Part shown: one piece after another, positions 16,650 through 24,899 of the stretch
Layout of the letters: the number at the start of each line of letters is the position of its first letter
Position numbering within the stretch: position 1 is the first letter of the stretch
Assembly (NCBI RefSeq): GCF_021390395.1
Contig: NZ_JAJUWT010000034.1
Span: forward strand, 23,092-87,091
Direction of reading: 5' to 3'
Source: Saccharothrix sp. S26
Lineage (GTDB): Bacteria > Actinomycetota > Actinomycetes > Mycobacteriales > Pseudonocardiaceae
DNA: 64,000 bases
The notes under the pieces: model-generated
The model's database searches: none
Told to the model about the DNA's origin: nothing
The model's input: only the letters and a program-made list of their open reading frames with translations
Made by a program: the position numbers and the translations under genes

Positions 16650-17903
16650 GTGAAGCGCACCACGACGGCGGCGTTGGCCGCCCTGCTGCTCCTGCTGCCG
16701 GTCGGGGCGTCGGCGTCACCGCGGTCCACCTGGGTGGGCGCGTGGGCGACCGCGCCCACCACCGTGCCCGCCTCCGACACCACGGCGTTCGAGGACCAGA
16801 CGCTGCGCCAGGTCGTGCACCTGAGCGTGGGCGGCGGCACGGTCCGCGTGCGGCTGTCCAACGAGTTCGGCACGCGGCCGCTGGTGATCGGCGAGGCGCA
16901 CGTGGCCCGGCGGGCGGGCACGGGTTCGGCGATCGAGCCCGGCAGCGACCGGCGGCTGAGCTTCGGCGGCCGCCCGTCCGCGACCGTGCCGCCCGGCGCG
17001 CCGCTGCTCAGCGACCCCGTGGCGCTGCCCGTCACGGCCGACTCGGACCTCGTGATCAGCATCCACCTGCCGCAGCGCACGCCGGGCGACACCGTGCACG
17101 CGTTCCCCCACCAGGACGGGTGGGTCGCGGCGGGCAACGTCACGGGTCGCGCCGAGATCACCCCGACCGCCGTGCTGGGCAAGTGGCACTTCCTCACCGG
17201 CGTGAGCGTCACCGGCGGCAAGCGCGGCTCGACCGTGGTGGCGTTCGGCGACTCCATCACCGACGGCGCGGAGACCACGCGCGGCGCGAACCGGCGCTGG
17301 CCCGACGTCCTGGCCCGGCGCTTCCAGGACGACCGCGGCCTGCGGCACCTGGGCGTGGTCAACGAGGGCATCAGCGGCAACCGGCTGCTGCACGACCCCA
17401 ACCCGCCCGCCGGGCACCCGGCGGAGGGCTACGCGGCGTACTTCGGGCAGGCGGCGCTGCGCCGCTTCGACCGGGACGTGCTGGCCCAGCCCGGCGTCGG
17501 CCACGTCGTCGTGCTGCTGGGCGTGAACGACCTCGGCCACCCCGGCACGAGCGCGCCGCTGTCGGAGAAGGTGACCGCGCAGGACATCATCGGCGCGCAC
17601 CGGCAGCTCATCGGCCGTGCGCACGCGGCGGGCCTGCGCATCCACGGCGGCACCATCACGCCGTTCCGCGACGACACGTTCGGCTTCTTCAGCCCGGAGA
17701 ACGAGGCCGCGCGCCAAACCGTCAACCACTGGATCCGCACCAGCGGCGAGTACGACGGCGTGATCGACTTCGACCGCGCCGTCCGCGACCCGAAGCAACC
17801 CGACCGGCTGCTGCCCGCCTACGACAGCGGCGACCACCTCCACCCGAACGACGCGGGCATGGCCGCCATGGCCGCCGCCGTGCCACTGCGCCTGTTCCGG
17901 TGA
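16650..17903 (+). CDS. Secreted SGNH/GDSL hydrolase
   Basis: This 417-residue secreted esterase has a signal peptide at about 1-23 (ending GASAS) and an N-terminal beta-domain of about 170 residues. The SGNH core has block I AFGDSITDG (Ser nucleophile), block II Gly in GISGNRLL, block III Asn in GVNDLG, and block V DHLHPND (Asp and His). This architecture is typical of actinomycete GDSL esterases that remove acyl groups from polysaccharides or other secreted substrates. GTG 16650 starts the signal peptide. It is directly downstream of the CE4 deacetylase, consistent with a deacetylation operon. Confidence 0.9.
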   Translation: MKRTTTAALAALLLLLPVGASASPRSTWVGAWATAPTTVPASDTTAFEDQTLRQVVHLSVGGGTVRVRLSNEFGTRPLVIGEAHVARRAGTGSAIEPGSDRRLSFGGRPSATVPPGAPLLSDPVALPVTADSDLVISIHLPQRTPGDTVHAFPHQDGWVAAGNVTGRAEITPTAVLGKWHFLTGVSVTGGKRGSTVVAFGDSITDGAETTRGANRRWPDVLARRFQDDRGLRHLGVVNEGISGNRLLHDPNPPAGHPAEGYAAYFGQAALRRFDRDVLAQPGVGHVVVLLGVNDLGHPGTSAPLSEKVTAQDIIGAHRQLIGRAHAAGLRIHGGTITPFRDDTFGFFSPENEAARQTVNHWIRTSGEYDGVIDFDRAVRDPKQPDRLLPAYDSGDHLHPNDAGMAAMAAAVPLRLFR

Positions 17904-18041
17904 CAGCTCGCGGGGCCGCCTCCGACACCGGGCGGCCCCGCACCCCTCGCCACGCCCGGCGTTCGACGGCCTGCTTGCCGGGGTGGGGGTCGGCTGGCTG
18001 CCGGTTCCGATGATGGTCGCCTGCCGGGTCTGATCGTGGCC

Positions 18042-18173
18042 CGCCTGTCGGGGCGGAGGGCGGCGTGCCGGGTCAGGCGTCGGGCCGCCTGTCGGGGCGG
18101 AGGGCGGCGTGCCGGGTCAGGCATCGGGCCGCCTGTCGGGGCGGAGGGCGGCGTGCCGGGTCAGAGGTCAGCC
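18042..18173. repeat. 44-bp tandem repeat, three copies
   Basis: Three head-to-tail copies of a 44-base unit begin at 18042, 18086 and 18130 (each opening CGCCTGTCGGGGCGGAGGGC). They are almost identical, and a degenerate partial copy occurs around 18198-18230; weaker relatives precede the array. The unit length is not a multiple of three, so it is not a peptide repeat. The array sits between the SGNH gene and the C-terminal end of the minus-strand hypothetical gene and seems to have grown into that gene's 3' end. Confidence 0.85.
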
Positions 18174-18685
18174 CGCCCGACGGGGCCGACGTCGGACTGC
18201 CTGCCGGGGCGGAGAGCGGCGTGCCGCTGACCCGGACCGGGTCCGTGTCGCGCGGCCAGCGCGTCGGCCACCGCCCCGGTCGCGAAGGCGTACACGGTCT
18301 TGTGCAGCAGGTCGACCACCAGTTCGGACCTCGGCCACGTCTGCGGCGGCGCGCCGACCCCGGTGGCGTTCTCCAGGACCTGGTCGTTGCTCAGCCGCAC
18401 GACCGCGAACATCGCCGAGGCCACCGGACCGCGCAGGCCGGCGTTGGCCATCAGCGACCGCACCACCCCCAGCACCGCACCCTGGCCGAAGTGCATGCCC
18501 AGGTTGAGGGCGCGCGAGGGGCGGCCCGATCGTTCCGGCAACCGGGCCAACCTGGTCAGCACCGCTCCCGGCACGTGGGAGTCGGGCCGTCCGGTCACCC
18601 GTTGTTCGATCTTCTCGCCCACGGTCATCACGACCGCGCCGGCGAAGCCCGCGACCAGGCCCTGGCGCACCGCGCGTGTCAGCAT
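18161..18685 (-). CDS. Hypothetical membrane-associated protein with repeat-derived tail
   Basis: This 174-residue protein of unknown function has hydrophobic stretches in the N-terminal part (LVAGFAGAVVMTVGEKIEQ) and in the middle (LNLGMHFGQGAVLGVVRSLM, VASAMFAVVRL). They resemble small actinobacterial proteins of two or three membrane helices. About the last 25 residues (from roughly GQRHAALRPGRQ) are encoded by the edge of the 44-bp repeat, so the natural C-terminus may be shorter and was probably extended by repeat growth. No clear ribosome site precedes the ATG. Function cannot be assigned. Confidence 0.55.
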   Translation of the reverse strand: MLTRAVRQGLVAGFAGAVVMTVGEKIEQRVTGRPDSHVPGAVLTRLARLPERSGRPSRALNLGMHFGQGAVLGVVRSLMANAGLRGPVASAMFAVVRLSNDQVLENATGVGAPPQTWPRSELVVDLLHKTVYAFATGAVADALAARHGPGPGQRHAALRPGRQSDVGPVGRADL

Positions 18686-18782
18686 GCGCGCCGAGTACCC
18701 GGTAACCCGCTGTTCATGTCACGGCCCACCGCTGGTGGTTGCGGTGTTTCTCCGTCGTGGCTGAGTTCGGTTGCAAGTTTCG

Positions 18783-19426
18783 TCTGAGCTCGGACCGGAC
18801 AACGGCGCCACCTGGGCGTCACCGGTGAACATGGCCGACACGCTCAAGCCCCGCACGCCGGCCGACGGTCCCAGTCGGAACTGGGACGCGGTCGGTCCCG
18901 GCGTCGGCATCCAGACCACCCACCGCAACCCTGTCCGGCGGGTGATCCCCGCGCACGACCGCCGACGCGGCGATGGAGCGGACCGGCGAGTCCACCGTGC
19001 TGGAGCCGGCGAGCTGTACCGCAACAACCGGCCGACGTCGGCGACCGCCGCGATCCAGCAGCGGCGCTGGGTCACCCGCGGCGCGATCGGGAGCGGCTTC
19101 CGGCCGTTCGCGGGGGCGAGCTGCCTGCTCGACCACGCGCTCCAACGCCGACGCGCCCGCCCGGCTGGCGTTCGTGAACTGCGCCGGCACCGAGACCCGG
19201 ACCAAGAGGCGCATCCGGATGAGCGAGGACGAGGGCCGCACCTGGGCCTACAGCCGCCCGTCCGCCGACGCGCCGCTGCCGGCGAGGGCGGCAGCTACCG
19301 CGAGGGCGGCTACTCCAGCATCGTCGAGACCGCCGACCACACCGCTCGATCGCGTTCCGCAAGGTGAACCTGCCGTGGACCCAGGGCGGCGTGCGCGACG
19401 AGGGCTGTGACGGCGGCCTGTCCTGA
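18783..19426 (+). pseudogene. Remnant of a sialidase (BNR/Asp-box exo-alpha-sialidase)
   Basis: Sialidase segments occur in order but in three frames. DNGATWASPVNMADTLKP followed by GVGPGVGIQTT and VIPAHDRRRG lie near 18795-18965. TGESTVLEPA and then RNNRPTSATAAIQQRRWVTRG follow near 18980-19085. NADAPARLAFVNCAGTETR and MSEDEGRTWAYSRPSADAPLP (an Asp-box S.DEGRTW) lie in another frame at about 19145-19275. GGYSSIVETADHT is in the first frame, and FRKVNLPWTQGG ends in the third frame at TGA 19424. The N-terminal part, with its arginine and first Asp boxes, is missing. This is a dead, truncated sialidase gene. Confidence 0.7.
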
Positions 19427-19495
19427 CCCCTGGGCGAACAACAGCGCAATCTGCGAGAGGTCTGCCGCCGGGCTCGGCTGTTGGGCTCGCTTCCG

Positions 19496-19511
19496 TACCC
19501 CCGGGGGGTTT
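19496..19511. promoter_or_regulatory. Candidate CsoR-type copper operator
   Basis: A G/C-tract inverted repeat, TACCCCCGGGGGGTTT, lies 21 bases before the copper-chaperone-like gene. CsoR operators in actinobacteria are TACCC-N-GGGTA-like G-tract palindromes, and the neighbour is a CopZ-like gene, so copper-responsive derepression is plausible. No csoR gene is in the window. Confidence 0.45.
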
Positions 19512-19532
19512 GGAAGCGGAGGGAGTAACCTC

Positions 19533-19775
19533 ATGCCCGACAGCAACGACGCGCTCTCCGACGAAGCGCCGCAGGCCGGGCTCGACTTCGTGGTCAAGGG
19601 CATGACCTGCGAGGGGTGCGCGGCCAGGGTGACCAACGCGGCCCGCCGCGTGCCCGGTGCCACCCGGGTCAAGCTCGACCTCGACGCCGCCACGCTGCGC
19701 GTCCTGGGCTCCACCGACGCGGCCGCGATCACCGCGGCGGTGAAGGACGCGGGCTACGTCCTCGAGCGCGGGTGA
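19533..19775 (+). CDS. Heavy-metal-associated (HMA) domain copper chaperone-like protein
   Basis: This 80-residue protein is one HMA ferredoxin-like domain. The metal-binding motif GMTCEGCA supplies Cys26 and Cys29 (MxCxxC), and the rest follows the CopZ beta-alpha-beta-beta-alpha-beta pattern, ending with GYVLERG. An acidic 17-residue N-terminal extension precedes it. The ATG at 19533 is preceded by GGAGGGAG. It stands alone, without a CopA ATPase nearby, and its stop lies 8 bases from the converging MocR gene. Copper handling is inferred from the family. Confidence 0.85.
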   Translation: MPDSNDALSDEAPQAGLDFVVKGMTCEGCAARVTNAARRVPGATRVKLDLDAATLRVLGSTDAAAITAAVKDAGYVLERG

Positions 19776-19783
19776 GGTCCCCG

Positions 19784-21184
19784 CTAGACCGACATGGAGG
19801 GCACGAGCGGACGGCGGGTGGACTCGGCTCCGTAGGCGCGCCACGCGGTGGCGAGGGCGGCGACGGCGGCGCTGATCACCGGCGGTGAGGCGGTGAACGG
19901 CACCCGCAGCCGGTCGGCGCTGCCGCCGGTGGGGTCCAGCGAGCCGCCGGGCAGCACGGCCACCCCGTGCCGCAACGCCACCTGGGCGTACGAAGCGGCG
20001 TCCGCGCCCGGCAGCCGTGCCCACAGCGTCTGACCGCCCTCGGCGGGCGTGAACTCCCACTCGGGCAGCTCCTCGCGCAGCCGTACGCACAGGTGGTCGT
20101 GCTGTCGGCGCAACGCCGTGACGCGCTCCGACCGCACGGCGGCGAAGTCGGCCAGCAGCTCCACCGCCGCCAGTTGGTCCAGCACCGCGCTGCCCAGGTC
20201 GTGCACCGCCTTGAACCGGGCCAGCCGCGCGACGAGCGCCGCGTCGGCCCGCACCCAGCCGACCCGCAGCCCGCCCCAGACGACCTTGCTCAACGACCCC
20301 ACCGTGATCGCCTCGGCCGTCGGCGGTGACGGTGGCGCGCCGGTCAGGTCCAGCTCGGCCAGCGCCTCGTCGAACACCAGCGGCACGTCACCCGCCGCCC
20401 GCGCCAGGCGCGCGCGCTCCAACGGGCTCAGCGACGAGCCGGTGGGGTTGCGGAACGCGGGCATCGCGTAGACGAGCGCCGGCCTGCACCGGCCCACCGC
20501 GGCCGCCAGGTCACCCGTCGCGCGCACCACCGCGCCCACCTCCCGGAACAGGTCCAGCGCGCCGGGATAGGTCGGTGCCTCGACCAGCACCTCGTCACCC
20601 GGCCGCACGAGCGCGCGCGTGAGCAGCGCCAACGCCTGCTGCGCCCCGGTCGTGACCAGGACCTGGTCCGCCGTGGTCGGCACCCCGCGATCGCGGTAGC
20701 GGGCGGCGAGCGCGGCGCGCAGCGCCGGGTGCCCGGACGGGTGGTAGCCCAGGTCGTCGCCCGCGAGCCGCTCCACCGCACGCCGTTGGGCCTCGACCAG
20801 CCGCGCGGGCGGGGCCATCGGCCCGGCGCAGGCGAACTGGAGCACGCCGTCGGGCGGTTCGAGCAGGTTGACGAACATCGGGTTCGCGGTCTCCGCGCGG
20901 GCCGCCGCCGCCCGCCCGCCGGGTGACACCCACGTGCCGCTGCCGCGCCTCCGGGTCAGCCTGCCCTCCTCGCGCAGCAGGTCGTACGCGGCGATCACGG
21001 TGGTGCGCCCGACCGCCAGCCCGGTGGCCAGCGACCGGTCCGGCGGCAGGGCCGTGCCCGCGGGCAGCGACCCCTCGTCGATCAGCTCGCGCAGCCGCGC
21101 GGCCAACAGCAGGTACAGCCAGCCTCGACCGGCCGACCAGCGCCCGAGCCGTCCCGCCAGGTCGTCCACGGAGATTGGCTTCAT
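19784..21184 (-). CDS. MocR/GabR-type regulator (GntR HTH fused to class I aminotransferase)
   Basis: This 466-residue protein has an N-terminal GntR winged helix (about 20-90; LYLLLAARLRELIDEGSLP, GRTTVIAAYDLLREEGRL). A linker joins it to a full fold-type I aminotransferase-like domain with TTGAQQALALL, YAMPAFRNPTG and the PLP-Lys motif VGSLSKVVWGGLRVGW. MocR proteins use PLP-bound ligands to control PLP- or amino-acid-related genes. It is divergent from a PLP-dependent sulphur amino-acid enzyme across a 45-base gap that carries three ATTGG-type half sites, so that enzyme is the probable target. Confidence 0.9.
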   Translation of the reverse strand: MKPISVDDLAGRLGRWSAGRGWLYLLLAARLRELIDEGSLPAGTALPPDRSLATGLAVGRTTVIAAYDLLREEGRLTRRRGSGTWVSPGGRAAAARAETANPMFVNLLEPPDGVLQFACAGPMAPPARLVEAQRRAVERLAGDDLGYHPSGHPALRAALAARYRDRGVPTTADQVLVTTGAQQALALLTRALVRPGDEVLVEAPTYPGALDLFREVGAVVRATGDLAAAVGRCRPALVYAMPAFRNPTGSSLSPLERARLARAAGDVPLVFDEALAELDLTGAPPSPPTAEAITVGSLSKVVWGGLRVGWVRADAALVARLARFKAVHDLGSAVLDQLAAVELLADFAAVRSERVTALRRQHDHLCVRLREELPEWEFTPAEGGQTLWARLPGADAASYAQVALRHGVAVLPGGSLDPTGGSADRLRVPFTASPPVISAAVAALATAWRAYGAESTRRPLVPSMSV

Positions 21185-21211
21185 GATGAGACCAATCTAG
21201 GCGAATTGGCT
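21174..21211. promoter_or_regulatory. Divergent promoter with three ATTGG half sites (MocR operator)
   Basis: ATTGGCT occurs at 21174-21180 and again at 21205-21211, and an inverted copy (AGACCAAT) lies at 21189-21196, giving three half sites at about 15-base steps. On the plus strand TTGGCT (21175) and TAGGCG (21198) are separated by 17 bp and would drive the lyase gene. MocR regulators bind direct and inverted repeats overlapping the -35 and -10, as seen here. Assignment to this MocR is inferred from position. Confidence 0.55.
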
Positions 21212-21229
21212 CTCAAGGCAGACCACTTG

Positions 21230-22405
21230 ATGAACGATGCTCGCCTCATGCAGCCGGAAACCCGCCTCACCCGCACCGAAGTCCCCGTGTTGACCAGCAC
21301 GCCCCTGTCCGTGCCGCTGTACCAGACCTCGGGCTTCGCCTTCGCCGACCTCGACGCCTTCGCCGACGGCATGACCAGGCCGGACGGCGCGTTCGTCTAC
21401 ACCCGGTTCGGCAACCCGACGGTCCGCGCGCTGGAGGACGCCGTGGCCTCGCTCGAAGGCGGCACGAACGCGTTGGCCACCGCGTCCGGCATGGGCGCGA
21501 TCAACGCGGTGCTGCTGGCGACCCTCGGCTCTGGCGACCACGTGATCGCCCAGCGCGCGCTCTACGGCGGCACCCTCGCCTTGTTGCGGGACCTGGCGGA
21601 ACGCTGGGGCGTCGAGGTGACCTACGTCGACGGCCACGACCCGGACGAGGTGCGCGCGGCGCTGCGGCCGCGGACCAAGGTGCTCTACCTGGAGACCATC
21701 GCCAACCCCACCGGCCACGTCAGCGACCTGCCCGCGCTGAGCGCCGCCGTGCGCGACGACGTGCTCGTGGTCGTGGACAACACGTTCGCCTCGCCGCTGC
21801 TGTGCCGCCCGATGGAGCACGGCGCGGACGTGGTCGTGCACTCCACCACCAAGTACCTCGGCGGGCACAGCGACGTGACCGGCGGCGTGGCCGTGTTCGC
21901 CGAAGAGGACCGTTACCGCGCGGTCTGGCGGCACTCGGTCGAACTGGGCGTCACCCCCGACCCGTTCGCGGCCTGGCTGACCATCCGCGGCCTGCGCACC
22001 CTGGCGCTGCGGGTCCGCAAGCACGAGGAGAACGCCGCGGTCCTGGCCCGGCGGCTGGCCTCCCACCCGGCCGTGCGGGTGGTGCACTGGCCGGGCCTGG
22101 ACACCCACCCCAGCCACGCCGTGGCGACCCGGTTCCTCGACGGCTTCGGCAGCGCGTTCTCGTTCGACCTGGCGGACGCCGACGCGGGCCGCCGGTTCGT
22201 GACCGGTGTGGAGCTGGTCCGGCTCGCGCCGTCACTGGGCGGCACGGAGACGCTGGTCCTGCACCCCGCCAGCACCTCGCACCGGCAACTGGACGAGGAG
22301 CAGCTGACCGCGAGCGGCATCACCGGCGGCACGATCCGGCTGTCGGTGGGCATCGAGGACGTCGACGACCTGTGGCAGGACATCGACCGGGCCCTGCGAC
22401 GCTGA
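21230..22405 (+). CDS. Cys/Met-metabolism PLP-dependent enzyme (methionine gamma-lyase / cystathionine gamma-synthase type)
   Basis: This fold-type I enzyme has 391 residues from ATG 21230. It shows YTRFGNPTVRALE, the cofactor Tyr/Gly region ASGMGAINAV, the Asp in VVVDNTFASP, and the PLP-Lys in VVHSTTKYLGGHSD, followed by the C-terminal SLGGTETLVLHPA motif of the gamma-family. These fit methionine gamma-lyase or cystathionine gamma-synthase/lyase; sequence alone does not decide. The start at 21230 has AAGG upstream and is preferred to a TTG at 21206 inside the operator. It is probably regulated by the divergent MocR protein. Confidence 0.85.
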   Translation: MNDARLMQPETRLTRTEVPVLTSTPLSVPLYQTSGFAFADLDAFADGMTRPDGAFVYTRFGNPTVRALEDAVASLEGGTNALATASGMGAINAVLLATLGSGDHVIAQRALYGGTLALLRDLAERWGVEVTYVDGHDPDEVRAALRPRTKVLYLETIANPTGHVSDLPALSAAVRDDVLVVVDNTFASPLLCRPMEHGADVVVHSTTKYLGGHSDVTGGVAVFAEEDRYRAVWRHSVELGVTPDPFAAWLTIRGLRTLALRVRKHEENAAVLARRLASHPAVRVVHWPGLDTHPSHAVATRFLDGFGSAFSFDLADADAGRRFVTGVELVRLAPSLGGTETLVLHPASTSHRQLDEEQLTASGITGGTIRLSVGIEDVDDLWQDIDRALRR

Positions 22406-22407
22406 AC

Positions 22408-22436
22408 GGGGTGGCCGCCACCTCGGCGGCCACCCC
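22408..22436. terminator. Bidirectional hairpin terminator
   Basis: A perfect 12-bp stem, GGGGTGGCCGCC / GGCGGCCACCCC with a 5-base loop, lies between the ends of the convergent lyase and protease genes. The stem is seen directly. The lack of a U-tract is normal for GC-rich actinomycete terminators. Confidence 0.75.
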
Positions 22437-22449
22437 CTCGGTCACCTGA

Positions 22450-24756
22450 TCAGCAGGCGCCCTCGTCCCGCCACACGGCCCACGAGCCGGCCGCACCGGG
22501 CTCCGCGCCGGTGGAGTACCAGGTCGACGTCCACCTGTGCGCGTTGTGCGACACCACGTCGTTCGGGACGTACGCCTGACTCGCGCTCCACGCGGCCACG
22601 CCGCCGCAGCCGCCCGGTGTGCCCTGCCCGACGGTCAGCGTGAACGTGGCCGAGTGCGACGCCGTCGAGCCCGTGCCCGTGACCGTGACGCGGTACGTGC
22701 CCGCCGGGGTGCTCGCGGACGTGGTGATCGTCAGCCGTGCCGACTCACCCGACGCGACCGTGGGCGGGTCGAACGCCGCCGTCGCGCCCGACGGCAGCCC
22801 GGACGCGGACAGGACCACCTTCTGCGACGCGCCCGCCGTGGTGGTGGCGACGGTGGAGGTCGCCGTGCCGCCGGGTTGCACCTCGGCCTCGGCCGGGTCG
22901 AGGGCGAGGGCGAAGTCATCCGCCGGCGGTGTGCCGCCGACGGTCAGGGTGTAGGTCACGGTGTGGCTGGTCGACCCCGCGCCCCGCACCGTGATCGGGT
23001 ACGTGCCGGGCGCGACGTCCGACGTGGTGGACACGGTCATGGCCGCGGAACCGCCCGAGGTCACCGACGACGGGCTGAACTGCACCGTCACGCCGGCCGG
23101 CTGGCCGGAGGCGCTGAGCGCCACGGTCTGCGGGTTGCCGGACGTGGTGGTCGTGCGGACGGTCGACTGCGCCTTCCCGCCCGGCTCCACCGTGCCCGAC
23201 GCGGGGTCGAGCGCGAGGGTGAAGTCGTCGTCCGGCGTGCCCGCGCACGTCGGCTCGCCCGGCTGGGCGGGCAGGTTGATCGCGTTCCACGCGGCCTTCA
23301 CCGCGGCGTGCTGGCGGCACGTCGGGTCGAGGTTCTTCGCCGCGGTGAGGGTGGCGACGCGGTAGCGGAAGTGCGTCATGCCGGAGGTCTTGAGCAGCAT
23401 GGCGTTGTAGAACACCCGGCCCGCGGCCTGGATGCCGATGCCGGTCACGGTCGAGCCGTCGCACGTCGGGCTCGCCTTCGACCCCTCCGCCAGCAGGTGG
23501 AACCAGTGGTTGAGCGGACCGGCCGCGGCGTGCACCTCCGTGCCGGGGATCGCGCTGGACCAGCAGTTCGGGTGACCGCTGACCGCCGACGGGTTGGCCA
23601 TGTTCCGGATCGGGCCGCGCCCGACCAGGTTGACCGACTCGCCGACCAGGTAGTCCGGCGTGTCGAACGGCGCGGGCTCGTTGGCGTAGGCCTCGGTCAG
23701 CGCGCCGAAGATGTCGCCGGTGGCCTCGCCCAGACCGGCCTCGCGCCCCGCGCCGCCGGGCGTGTACTGGTCGATGGCGTGCCCGTGCTCGTGCGCGACC
23801 ACGTCCATCGACGCGATCCACTGGTTGGCGTTGTTGCGGCCGATCTCGATGTGCTGGCCGGTCCAGTAGGCGTTGACCGCGTTGAGGCCGACCTTCACCG
23901 TGACGCCGCGGCCGTTGCCGTCGATCCCGTTGCGGCCCAACCAGGACTTCATCATCTCCCACTGCTTCTGGGTGGACCAGAGCACGTCGGCGCAGCCGGT
24001 CTCCTTGCTGGTCGCGTTGCCGTTGCCGAAGGAGTTGGTGGCCTTGGTGAACGGCGCGTTGGTCGCGTAGTCCACGCAGCGCAGGCCGGGTCGCGTGTCG
24101 TCGACCGTGCTGTTGTTGCTGGTGTCGATGGGCAGCGGGTTCGGGCCGTTCCACTGGCTCGTGCCGGTGCCCGCCCGCGCGTCGTCCTGGCTGCCCTCGA
24201 CCGCGCCGGTGCGCGCGTTGACGTAGACGTGCAGCCGGCTCGGCGCGCCGTCCTTGCGCCCGGCCACGACGGTCTCGTAGACCAGCGTGCCGTGCCCGCC
24301 GGCGAGCACGGACAGCGTGGTGCGCTCCACAGCGTCCACTGAGGACAGTTGGGCCCTGGCGACGGACGCGGCTCGACCGGGTGTGATCGTCGGTTTCGGG
24401 TCGACCGCGAGGCCGCTCAGGGGAGCGGCGACGGTGTCCAGGACGTTGCCGGCGGCGTCGGTGGCCACCACGGCGTCGCCGCCGATCACCGGCAGGCCCT
24501 CGTAGGTGCGGTCGTAGGAGACGTAGAACAGGTCCTTCCGGCCGGGGACGCCGCCCTGGTAGACCGCCCGCCGCTGGAACCGCTCCCGCGGGCCCTTGGC
24601 CAGCGCGTCCAACCCGGACGCGGCGGCCTGGTCGGCGGACCGCACGGCGAGCGCGACGGGGCTCTCCGGCGTCGGTGGGGCCGCTTGCGCGGTGGCCGCC
24701 TGGACGGACAGCGCCGTCAGGCACAAAGCGAGGTATATGCCGATTCTGCGTTTCAC
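22450..24756 (-). CDS. Secreted M4 (thermolysin-family) metalloprotease with Ig-like and chitin-binding-type domains
   Basis: This 768-residue extracellular protease has a signal peptide (1-25, ending AQA), then a propeptide with FTP and PepSY segments (about 30-200). The M4 catalytic domain (about 205-505) has HEHGH (zinc ligands H322 and H326, catalytic E323) and third ligand E344 in GLGEATGD. Two tandem Ig/PKD-like modules follow, each opening DDF.LALDPA (about 512-610 and 615-705). The tail has a CBM5/12-type aromatic module (AAWSASQAYVPNDVVSHN, then WTSTWYSTG and W.VWRDEGAC). The modular tail would anchor the enzyme on chitin or other insoluble substrates. Start at 24756 is set by the signal peptide. 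Confidence 0.92.
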   Translation of the reverse strand: MKRRIGIYLALCLTALSVQAATAQAAPPTPESPVALAVRSADQAAASGLDALAKGPRERFQRRAVYQGGVPGRKDLFYVSYDRTYEGLPVIGGDAVVATDAAGNVLDTVAAPLSGLAVDPKPTITPGRAASVARAQLSSVDAVERTTLSVLAGGHGTLVYETVVAGRKDGAPSRLHVYVNARTGAVEGSQDDARAGTGTSQWNGPNPLPIDTSNNSTVDDTRPGLRCVDYATNAPFTKATNSFGNGNATSKETGCADVLWSTQKQWEMMKSWLGRNGIDGNGRGVTVKVGLNAVNAYWTGQHIEIGRNNANQWIASMDVVAHEHGHAIDQYTPGGAGREAGLGEATGDIFGALTEAYANEPAPFDTPDYLVGESVNLVGRGPIRNMANPSAVSGHPNCWSSAIPGTEVHAAAGPLNHWFHLLAEGSKASPTCDGSTVTGIGIQAAGRVFYNAMLLKTSGMTHFRYRVATLTAAKNLDPTCRQHAAVKAAWNAINLPAQPGEPTCAGTPDDDFTLALDPASGTVEPGGKAQSTVRTTTTSGNPQTVALSASGQPAGVTVQFSPSSVTSGGSAAMTVSTTSDVAPGTYPITVRGAGSTSHTVTYTLTVGGTPPADDFALALDPAEAEVQPGGTATSTVATTTAGASQKVVLSASGLPSGATAAFDPPTVASGESARLTITTSASTPAGTYRVTVTGTGSTASHSATFTLTVGQGTPGGCGGVAAWSASQAYVPNDVVSHNAHRWTSTWYSTGAEPGAAGSWAVWRDEGAC

Positions 24757-24899
24757 GCCAGCTCCTCAGGCATGCAGGGAAATCCCGAGTGGCGGCCTCG
24801 ATGGACAACTGAGTGTCTAGCGCCTCGACGACCCTTCCATCGAGGCTTGACCGTTGCCAGAAGAAATATCCGGAAATTCTGCGGGCCATAACGCCGGCA

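Noticed and set aside
17819..18124. Minus-strand Arg/Pro-rich protein across the tandem repeat
   Set aside because: Its sequence merely translates the 44-bp repeat and the end of the SGNH gene in antisense; no start signal or conserved feature.
18042..18173. CRISPR array
   Set aside because: The 44-base units are contiguous with no spacers and no cas genes are nearby; this is a simple tandem repeat.
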